Shown one piece after another: positions 1 to 4,722 of a stretch of 8,234 nucleotides of DNA; position 1 is the first letter of the stretch, and every line of letters starts with the position of its first letter. This DNA is from an uncultured Lachnospiraceae bacterium (GTDB taxonomy: Bacteria > Bacillota > Clostridia > Lachnospirales > Lachnospiraceae), in NCBI GenBank assembly GCA_902795625.1, contig CADBLW010000071.1:1-8234 (forward strand). Direction: 5' to 3'. The notes beneath the pieces were generated by a model that worked only from the letters and a program-made list of their open reading frames with translations, had not been told where the DNA came from and did no database searches. Made by a program: the position numbers and the translations under genes.

Positions 1-813
1 ATCCGCGATCGCAAATAACCCCACAAACAAGCCGCCCAACGTCATGTTCACTCCGTATGCCTTCTGATCATCCCCGTCGTTCCCCACAAGTTGCACCTCA
101 AAGATCGGCGATTCCCCGTCGCCGCCCACCGACTTCATCATGTAGTCAAGCAGCGACGAGATCTTCTCCTTCTGCACATGTGTCACCTTCTCGATGGTGG
201 AGAGGCTCGCCAGCTCGCCGCCCCGAAGCGTGTACAGGAAGCCGAGAACCCTCAGATTGTCCTGATCGGCCAGCATTCCGAAGAACTTCCTGACCTCGGT
301 CGTGTCACGGAACCAGCGCTCAAAACCCTTGTCCTCCTCCGGCTGGCGCAGGAAGAGGAAGCAATCCTTGAACTTATCCAGGCGCATGAATGTGTACCCG
401 GCGTCAAAGGATATCACGCTTGACATCCGCGCCGCGTTCTCATCATGCTGCGGCCTCTCGTAGTAATCGATGGAGTTTTGCCAGCTGCTGATCTGGATTG
501 CCCACAGCAGGCGATGAACCTTATCGATGTACTCCTTCGCCCTTTCCTGGTGGTTGCCTTCCACCCGCCAGACCGACGACAGCTCATTGACAACCTGCTG
601 CTCGATCGAGGCACGGCGTCCCTCGCGCCCGTACAGATAATCGGTGGAAACCTTGAAATAATCCGCGATCTTCGGGATCAGGTCCCCCTCCGGGAAGCTC
701 CCGTTCTCCCATTTCGATACCGCCTGCGCACTCACCCCGAGGAAGTTCGCGAGCTGTTCCTGTGTCACCTTGTTCTCCTTGCGAAGCGCCTGTAATGATT
801 CTCCGAAACCCAT
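1..813 (-). CDS. XRE-family helix-turn-helix regulator, C-terminus cut by window edge
   Basis: An open frame runs from ATG at 813 through position 1 without a stop, giving 271 residues with the C-terminus missing. A ribosome binding site, AAAGGAG (821-827), lies 7 bases before the ATG. Residues 4-62 form a classic XRE (Cro/CI) DNA-binding domain: VTQEQLANFLGVS (16-28), recognition helix AQAVSKWENG (29-38), and the usual closing VSTDYLYGR (55-63). Residues 64-170 are mixed, Trp/Tyr/Glu-rich and not recognised. Residues 173-229 look helical and resemble a second winged-helix-like unit (RKFFGMLADQDNLRVLGFLYTL, then ASLSTIEKVTHVQKEKISSLLDYMM); this is inference from pattern. The gene has its own promoter (930-959) with palindromes nearby, which would suit autoregulation. 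The DNA-binding role is firm. The ligand and regulon are unknown. The divergent neighbour is a YgjP-type peptidase, with no clear functional link. Confidence 0.88.
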   Translation of the reverse strand, partial: MGFGESLQALRKENKVTQEQLANFLGVSAQAVSKWENGSFPEGDLIPKIADYFKVSTDYLYGREGRRASIEQQVVNELSSVWRVEGNHQERAKEYIDKVHRLLWAIQISSWQNSIDYYERPQHDENAARMSSVISFDAGYTFMRLDKFKDCFLFLRQPEEDKGFERWFRDTTEVRKFFGMLADQDNLRVLGFLYTLRGGELASLSTIEKVTHVQKEKISSLLDYMMKSVGGDGESPIFEVQLVGNDGDDQKAYGVNMTLGGLFVGLFAIAD

Positions 814-864
814 AGCGTTTCTCCTTTCTTGTCTTCAAAAACTTCAAAAATATATGTTCTCCCC

Positions 865-920
865 TCAACCGATCCCGCGGCTTCGGCGTTGTTCTTTCGA
901 AAAATTCGCCTCCCGGTTGA
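865..920 (-). other. Structured 5' leader hairpin of the XRE gene
   Basis: The roughly 110-base leader between the predicted start site (near 923) and the XRE ATG contains a 7-bp perfect arm pair, TCAACCG (865-871) with CGGTTGA (914-920). A GGCG/CGCC pair (885-888 and 907-910) nests inside it. Closer to the gene, a 9-base tandem repeat CTTCAAAAA occurs twice (833-841 and 842-850, plus-strand reading), directly upstream of the ribosome binding site. I recognise no known riboswitch. The structure may be incidental. Confidence 0.3.
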
Positions 921-929
921 TTTGTCTGC

Positions 930-959
930 ATTATAACACAATTAACAGTTGAGTGTTAG
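930..959 (-). promoter_or_regulatory. Predicted sigma-A promoter of the XRE gene (extended -10)
   Basis: On the minus strand a perfect -10, TATAAT (930-935), is preceded by TG at the extended -10 position (TGTTATAAT). A partial -35, CTAACA (954-959), lies 18 bases upstream. Transcription would start near 923. Confidence 0.65.
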
Positions 960-965
960 CGCTAA
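934..965. promoter_or_regulatory. Candidate operator palindromes over the XRE promoter
   Basis: Two inverted repeats cover the promoter core. TAACAC (934-939) and GTGTTA (953-958) are perfect 6-bp arms separated by 13 bases. TTAGCGCTAA (956-965) is a perfect 10-bp palindrome over the -35 side. XRE proteins bind such dyads and often repress their own genes, so autoregulation is a fair inference. No direct evidence links this protein to these sites. Confidence 0.4.
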
Positions 966-1176
966 TTCAAATACAAGTTTAGTTTCAAGTTGATTTTCCG
1001 GCCGAATTTCAACCATACGTTGTCCTCGAACGAGAAATCAACCGCGTGAAATCGCCTCGCCACGGAAAATTCTTCCCCGAAATTCCGCTCCGCCTCGATT
1101 TTCCGCGCAATTATCCGTTTTTCGGTCATTTTTCATTGCATTTTTGTCTGTTTCTGTTTCGCTTCGAAATAGTGAC
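966..1176. other. AT-rich divergent intergenic region without a gene
   Basis: Together with its flanking promoters this forms the 443-base gap between the XRE gene and the peptidase gene. No credible coding frame was seen. It contains an 8-bp inverted repeat, GTTGATTT (989-996) with AAATCAAC (1035-1042). It also contains three copies of the word ATTTTCCG or its complement (993-1000, 1063-1070, 1098-1105), with a fourth at 1182-1189, and a short inverted repeat TTTCG-CTT-CGAAA (1157-1169). The function is unknown. Confidence 0.5.
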
Positions 1177-1205
1177 TGTTCATTTTCCGGATTATCCGAT
1201 ATAAT
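1177..1205 (+). promoter_or_regulatory. Possible promoter of the YgjP-like peptidase gene
   Basis: A perfect -10, TATAAT (1200-1205), has only a poor -35 (TGTTCA, 1177-1182) at the ideal 17-base spacing. The start site would be near 1212, leaving a leader of about 45 bases. The weak -35 suggests low or activator-dependent expression. Confidence 0.5.
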
Positions 1206-1256
1206 TTACTCAGTTTTCAAATCCACGGATGAACGTGTTTTTGCAAAGGAGTCCTC

Positions 1257-2009
1257 ATGTTCGGTATCCATCGGCCAGTCAAAAAAGAAGCACTGAAATA
1301 CGGTGACCTGCCCTTTACTCTGCTGCGCAGCAGCCGCAGGACCGTTGCGCTCCAGCTCAACTCCGCCGGCGACCTCATCGTACGGGCGCCCCACAGCGTC
1401 TCCTACGACGAGATCACACGGATCCTGCAGTCGCGCCTGCAGTGGATCCTGGAGAAGCGCGATGCTCTGCAGAAGGCCAACGAGGACACCGATCTTCCGG
1501 AATCCCACTACTTCGACGGCGCACTCTTTCCGCTGCACAACGGCTGCATCACCCTGCGGCTCGACGAGGACCCCGCATCGCGCAACTACACGGTCACTCT
1601 GCAGGAGGGCCTGCAGGGCATGGAACTCCGCCTTCGCGGCAGCTCCCTTCCCCCGGAGGTCTGCAAAATGCTGGTGGCCCGCTGGGGCCGCAAATACGCC
1701 GGCGACTGGTTCCGCACCCGCGTGGACGCCTGGGCTGCCCGCATCGGCGTCACCTACCGCTCGCTCTACATCAAGGAGACGCGCACCCGCTGGGGCAGCT
1801 GCTCCAGCATCGGCAACATCAACCTCCACTGGAAGCTGATCATGCTCTCCGACCGCCTCAGCGACTACGTCATCGTGCACGAGCTGTGCCACCGCGTGGA
1901 GATGAACCACAGCAAGAAATTCTGGCAGACTGTGGAGATGCACATCCCCGACTACGCCGAGCGCCGCAAGGAGCTTCGCGCGATTGAGAAAAAGATTCTT
2001 AACTGGTAA
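1257..2009 (+). CDS. YgjP/DUF45-type (SprT-like) zinc metallopeptidase
   Basis: This encodes 250 residues, normal for the YgjP-like (DUF45, PF01863) family. The ATG at 1257 is fixed by AAAGGAG at 1245-1251, 5 bases upstream. The gluzincin signature HELCH is at residues 208-212: His208 and His212 are the predicted zinc ligands and Glu209 the catalytic base. EMNHSKKFW follows, whose His218 is the likely third ligand. The family motif TRWGSCS lies about 30 residues before HELCH. The N-terminal half (residues 10-60) matches the usual basic, strand-rich start (RSSRRTVALQL). No signal peptide or membrane segment is visible, so a cytoplasmic location is inferred. Physiological substrates of the family are poorly known. 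Some relatives sit beside type I restriction genes, but none is here. The gene is monocistronic, with its own terminator at 2052-2079. Confidence 0.93.
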   Translation: MFGIHRPVKKEALKYGDLPFTLLRSSRRTVALQLNSAGDLIVRAPHSVSYDEITRILQSRLQWILEKRDALQKANEDTDLPESHYFDGALFPLHNGCITLRLDEDPASRNYTVTLQEGLQGMELRLRGSSLPPEVCKMLVARWGRKYAGDWFRTRVDAWAARIGVTYRSLYIKETRTRWGSCSSIGNINLHWKLIMLSDRLSDYVIVHELCHRVEMNHSKKFWQTVEMHIPDYAERRKELRAIEKKILNW

Positions 2010-2051
2010 AAATATAATTTCTTTCATTTGTGTACATACTTTTTCGTTATC

Positions 2052-2079
2052 AAGCGCTGTCGATCCGGCAGCGCTTTTT
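2052..2079 (+). terminator. Intrinsic terminator of the peptidase gene
   Basis: A perfect 8-bp stem, AAGCGCTG (2052-2059) with CAGCGCTT (2069-2076), encloses a 9-base loop and runs into a five-T tract (2075-2079). It lies about 40 bases after the stop codon at 2009. Confidence 0.88.
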
Positions 2080-2095
2080 GAGCGGAACGAACAAC

Positions 2096-2392
2096 CACCG
2101 GACCGCTCATATGACTCGATTGAAGCAACCGCGAATGCGGCGAGCAGCACTGGCATCGTATGACTCGCTTGTCGCAGCGAAGCATGCTCTGAGCACTTGG
2201 CGAGCGTAAGCGCGAATAGAGGCGCTGCGAGGGTGTTTGAGCGAAGCGAGTTCGGGAGCAGCGCCTCTTGACATGAGCGTGAAACGGTCGCTTAGTACTC
2301 AGTAGCCGCAGAGCGAGACAACGAGTCATACGGATAACCATGCGCTCGCCGCATGAAGGAAAAATGCTGAAAGAGTCGACAAGCCCCCGGTG
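2096..2392. repeat. Long nested imperfect palindrome; candidate structured RNA or palindromic repeat element
   Basis: About 300 non-coding bases fold onto a single centre near 2244. Perfect arm pairs from outside in are: CACCGG 2096-2101 with 2387-2392; GACTC 2113-2117 with 2373-2377; ATGCGGCGAGC 2135-2145 with 2344-2354; CGTATGACTCG 2157-2167 with 2322-2332; TTGTC 2169-2173 with 2317-2321 (one bulged C at 2168); CTGAG 2189-2193 with 2298-2302; TAAGCG 2207-2212 with 2289-2294; AGAGGCGCTGC 2218-2228 with 2258-2268. The tip carries GAGCGAAGCGAG (2239-2250). Three independent 11-bp pairs on one centre are very unlikely by chance. It lies between a convergent gene pair, beyond the peptidase terminator. 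I do not recognise a named RNA family. It could be a non-coding RNA, a palindromic repeat of MITE type, or a long 3'-end structure. The strand is not determined. Confidence 0.72.
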
Positions 2393-2402
2393 AACCGTCG
2401 AC

Positions 2403-2445
2403 GCGAGCCGCAATCTCGCTCCGACAGCCCCCGAGGGCTTACTTT
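2403..2445 (+). terminator. Terminator-like hairpins at the right end of the palindromic element
   Basis: Two small hairpins follow the palindrome: GCGAG (2403-2407) with CTCGC (2415-2419), then AGCCC (2426-2430) with GGGCT (2435-2439) around a CCGA loop. The second is followed by the T-rich TTACTTTGT. If the element is transcribed on the plus strand this would be its end. The U tract is interrupted, so efficiency is doubtful. Confidence 0.35.
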
Positions 2446-2528
2446 GTATATACGGTAGATTGAAAAACTGTCAGGTAAAACCCTTCGATCCGGAAGACTT
2501 CCCGGATGTCGGCATTTTCCGAAAGATA

Positions 2529-3707
2529 TTAATGATGGAACAGTCTGATTCCGGTAAATGCCATCACCATATCGTGGTCGTCCGCCGCCTGGATGACAAG
2601 GTCATCGCGGATGGATCCGCCGGGCTCTGCAACGTACTTCACGCCGCTTCTGAAGGCGCGCTCGATGTTGTCGCCGAACGGGAAGAACGCGTCGGAACCG
2701 AGTGCAACGTCGGTGTTCTTGTCAAGCCATGCGCGCTTCTCCTCAGCGGTAAATACAGCGGGCTTCGTCTTGAAGATGTTCTGCCATTTGCCCTCGGCGA
2801 GAACGTCCATGTAATCCTCACCGATGTAGAGGTCGATGGCGTTGTCGCGGTCTGCGCGGCCGATGGTGTCAAGGAACGGAAGGTTGAGAACCTGCTCGGA
2901 CTGACGAAGCCACCAGTTGTCCGCCTTCGAACCTGCGAGGCGCGTGCAGTGGATGCGGGACTGCTGTCCGGCACCGATACCGATCGCCTGGCCGCCCTTG
3001 CAGTAGCATACGGAGTTGGACTGCGTGTACTTGAGGGTGATCAGGGAGATGATCAGGTCGATCTTCGCAAGCTCCGGAAGATCTTTATTCTTCGTGGGGA
3101 TGTTCGCGAACAGCTCATCGTCGATCTTGAGCTCGTTGCGGCCCTGCTCGAAGGTGATGCCGTACACCTGCTTGCGCTCCAGCGCCTCGGGAACGTACGA
3201 CTCATCGATCTGGATCACGTTGTAGTTGCCCTTCTTCTTGGTCTTGAGGATCTCGAGAGCCTCGGGCTCATAGCCGGGAGCGATGATACCGTCGCTCACC
3301 TCTCTCTTGATCATGTTGGCGGTGCACACATCGCACACATCCGAAAGAGCGATGAAATCGCCGAAGGAGGACATGCGGTCCGCGCCTCTTGCGCGCGCAT
3401 ATGCGCTTGCGAGAGGAGTGAGCTCGCCGAGATCGTCCACCCAGTAGATCTTGCGGAGCGTATCCGTAAGGGGAAGACCAACCGCAGCGCCCGCGGGCGA
3501 TACGTGCTTGAAGGACGTCGCTGCCGGAAGACCCGTGGCCTTCTTGAGCTCCTTCACAAGCTGCCAGCCGTTAAATGCATCCATAAAATTGATGTAGCCC
3601 GGCTTGCCGTTCAGAACCGTGATCGGCAGCTCGCTTCCGTCCGCCATGAAGATGCGGGACGGCTTCTGGTTGGGGTTACATCCGTACTTGAGTTCCAGTT
3701 CGTTCAT
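2529..3707 (-). CDS. purH: Stand-alone AICAR formyltransferase (phosphoribosylaminoimidazolecarboxamide formyltransferase)
   Basis: This cytoplasmic enzyme transfers a formyl group from 10-formyl-tetrahydrofolate to AICAR, giving FAICAR, the ninth step of de novo purine synthesis. I place the start at ATG 3707, 7 bases after an AAGAGG ribosome binding site (3715-3720), giving 392 residues. An in-frame GTG at 3743 would add 12 residues but overlaps the inter-gene region and has no comparable site. Visible family motifs are KYGCNPNQ (7-14), the catalytic Lys67-His68 in SFKHVSPAG, GIGAGQQSR (243-251), and GGSIRDDLVI near the C-terminus (363-372). The N-terminal MGS-like IMP cyclohydrolase domain of bifunctional PurH is absent, and the preceding gene supplies that activity. 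This matches the short clostridial type, not the roughly 510-residue bifunctional enzyme. It is the second gene of the purO operon. No strong terminator follows, only a weak hairpin at 2488-2507. Confidence 0.94.
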   Translation of the reverse strand: MNELELKYGCNPNQKPSRIFMADGSELPITVLNGKPGYINFMDAFNGWQLVKELKKATGLPAATSFKHVSPAGAAVGLPLTDTLRKIYWVDDLGELTPLASAYARARGADRMSSFGDFIALSDVCDVCTANMIKREVSDGIIAPGYEPEALEILKTKKKGNYNVIQIDESYVPEALERKQVYGITFEQGRNELKIDDELFANIPTKNKDLPELAKIDLIISLITLKYTQSNSVCYCKGGQAIGIGAGQQSRIHCTRLAGSKADNWWLRQSEQVLNLPFLDTIGRADRDNAIDLYIGEDYMDVLAEGKWQNIFKTKPAVFTAEEKRAWLDKNTDVALGSDAFFPFGDNIERAFRSGVKYVAEPGGSIRDDLVIQAADDHDMVMAFTGIRLFHH

Positions 3708-3744
3708 TATCTTGCCTCTTTCTTTATTCACTCGGAAGATCACA

Positions 3745-3765
3745 CGGAAAATGCTTCATTTTCCG
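3745..3765. repeat. Perfect inverted repeat between purO and the AICAR formyltransferase gene
   Basis: Nine-base perfect arms, CGGAAAATG (3745-3753) and CATTTTCCG (3757-3765), flank a CTT spacer. The repeat begins 6 bases after the purO stop in the transcribed direction. No T tract follows on the minus strand, so it is not an ordinary terminator. It may be an mRNA processing or stability element, or a protein-binding dyad. Both arms contain the 8-mer that recurs across the window. Confidence 0.6.
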
Positions 3766-3770
3766 AAGGA

Positions 3771-4484
3771 TCAAACGTTCTTGTTCACAATTCTCGTCTC
3801 GTACTTGCCGGTCTCGATATCGATGAAACGCACGAACAGGGAAACCTTGTTGTCCTCGTTCAGGGCATTCCACACGAGATCGGTAAACTCGTCGATGTTG
3901 CCTTCGATATCCACAAGCTCAGGCTCGCCCTCGAAGCTCGGAAGCGGGTTGCCGTCGCCCATGTAGGTGTGGATGAAGCGGCCGAAGCCTGCCTTCGGGT
4001 TCGTGTATGCAAACGTGAAGCGGTTGCAGCTGTCGGGATCGCCGTTGTCGCTCTTCAGGATCGACATCGCGTAGTTGTAGGTGCCGTTCTCCACATGCAT
4101 GATACCGCTGATGCGGGGCGTATAGTTCGGAGCGTCGGGCTCGAACTCTCTGCCGCGGAGCGACTGCTCAAAGGTCTGCTGCTTGTCCATCAGCTCGTAG
4201 ATCGTGTCGGTCTGGTCGCCGTTGGTGACGATGGTCTTGTTGCCGAGCACACGCACCGGCGCGTAGATGATCAGGCTCGGATCCGACAGTTTGGACGGGT
4301 CAAATGCCTGCGTACGGATGCCCTCACCCTCCGTGACGAACACGCGGTTGCGGCTGTTCACGCTGCGACCCATAATAAAATAGGCAGTCACGGCGCTCTT
4401 TCCATCCGCTGACCTGCCTATAACAATCCCGCGACCGGGATACGCATTGCCCTGTAAAACCTGCTTCAAAGACTGCATATTCAT
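3771..4484 (-). CDS. purO: IMP cyclohydrolase, PurO family
   Basis: This encodes 237 residues matching the PurO-type IMP cyclohydrolase family (PF07826), first described in archaea and unrelated to the PurH cyclohydrolase domain. It closes FAICAR to IMP, the last step of de novo purine synthesis. The N-terminus shows GNAYPGRGIVIGRSADG (12-28), followed by AVTAYFIMGRSVNSRNRVF (31-49), the family's conserved opening strands. The start at ATG 4484 is favoured over the ATG two codons later, because GGAGGG (4492-4497) lies 7 bases upstream. No signal peptide is present, so it is cytoplasmic. It is the first gene of a two-gene operon with the formyltransferase (63-base gap). It is driven by the promoter at 4548-4576 and probably controlled through the repeats just upstream. 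The protein looks complete. Confidence 0.92.
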   Translation of the reverse strand: MNMQSLKQVLQGNAYPGRGIVIGRSADGKSAVTAYFIMGRSVNSRNRVFVTEGEGIRTQAFDPSKLSDPSLIIYAPVRVLGNKTIVTNGDQTDTIYELMDKQQTFEQSLRGREFEPDAPNYTPRISGIMHVENGTYNYAMSILKSDNGDPDSCNRFTFAYTNPKAGFGRFIHTYMGDGNPLPSFEGEPELVDIEGNIDEFTDLVWNALNEDNKVSLFVRFIDIETGKYETRIVNKNV

Positions 4485-4547
4485 GGGGATTCCCTCCGTT
4501 TAGAAACTTTCGTGTCCACGGAAGTTCCCTCTCCCGCGTCCGTTCTC

Positions 4548-4576
4548 ATTATAGCGAAATACGATCTCGGAATCAA
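4548..4576 (-). promoter_or_regulatory. Promoter of the purO operon
   Basis: On the minus strand a -35 TTGATT (4571-4576), a 17-base spacer, and a perfect -10 TATAAT (4548-4553) are seen. Transcription would start near 4541, giving a leader of about 55 bases before the ATG at 4484. Confidence 0.85.
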
Positions 4577-4580
4577 GGCA

Positions 4581-4651
4581 TTTTCGACGGAATTCGGGAG
4601 TATTTTTCGACGAAATTCCGATCCGCTTCGGATCCTTTTTCGTCGGAAAAT
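4581..4651. promoter_or_regulatory. Repeated TTTTCGACG boxes upstream of the purO promoter
   Basis: Directly upstream of the -35, two near-identical 15-base boxes occur 23 bases apart in plus-strand reading: TTTTCGACGGAATTC (4581-4595) and TTTTCGACGAAATTC (4604-4618), differing at one base. A looser third, TTTTCGTCGGAAAAT, lies at 4637-4651. Each is partly palindromic (for example TTTCG-A-CGAAA). A 6-bp hairpin, GATCCG-CTT-CGGATC (4620-4634), lies between the second and third. A purine repressor or similar regulator site is plausible. Identity with the Bacillus PurR box was not established. Confidence 0.5.
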
Positions 4652-4655
4652 GAAC

Positions 4656-4693
4656 AAAAAAGCGGCCCCGCCGTATCCCCGGCAAAGCCGCTT
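4656..4693 (-). terminator. Intrinsic terminator after the solute-binding protein gene
   Basis: On the minus strand an outer 7-bp stem, AAGCGGC (4687-4693) with GCCGCTT (4660-4666), encloses an inner GCCG/CGGC stem. It runs into six Ts (4656-4661 on the complement). It begins 30 bases after the stop codon. A further short hairpin, GGCGG-TCA-CCGCC (4703-4715), lies between stop and terminator. Confidence 0.87.
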
Positions 4694-4722
4694 CATCAGG
4701 GCGGCGGTCACCGCCCCGCAGT

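Noticed and set aside
584..931. A 115-codon minus-strand frame starting inside the XRE leader, as a possible upstream ORF
   Set aside because: Its ATG directly abuts the -10 hexamer, so it would precede the transcript start. It also overlaps the XRE gene out of frame.
951..965. GAGTGTTAGCGCTAA as a CIRCE (HrcA) heat-shock operator
   Set aside because: It resembles one CIRCE half (GAGTGCTAA), but the required TTAGCACTC half at 9-base spacing is absent.
2013..2018. TATAAT just after the metallopeptidase stop as a promoter for the palindromic element
   Set aside because: No -35-like hexamer lies at 16-18 bases upstream (TTGAGA at 1984-1989 is 23 bases away), and a strong terminator at 2052-2079 would stop transcripts before the element.
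1206..2156. A 316-codon open frame on the minus strand opposite the metallopeptidase gene
   Set aside because: The translated sequence is low-complexity Ala/Val/His-rich and is the antisense shadow of a gene with clear HELCH and RWGSCS motifs.
2024..2455. Target-site duplication around the palindromic element (TTTGTGTACATAC versus TTTGTATATAC)
   Set aside because: The two AT-rich stretches are similar but not identical, and no transposase or defined element ends are visible, so insertion cannot be claimed.
2488..2507. Inverted repeat ATCCGG/CCGGAT downstream of the formyltransferase gene as a terminator
   Set aside because: The 6-bp stem is followed on the minus strand only by CGAAGGGTTTTACC, without a proper U tract. 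It may still slow polymerase, but I cannot support a terminator call.
2460..4412. A 650-codon open frame on the plus strand opposite purO and the formyltransferase gene
   Set aside because: It crosses both real genes in antisense and lacks recognisable domains. It is explained by GC-rich codon use that leaves the opposite strand free of stops.
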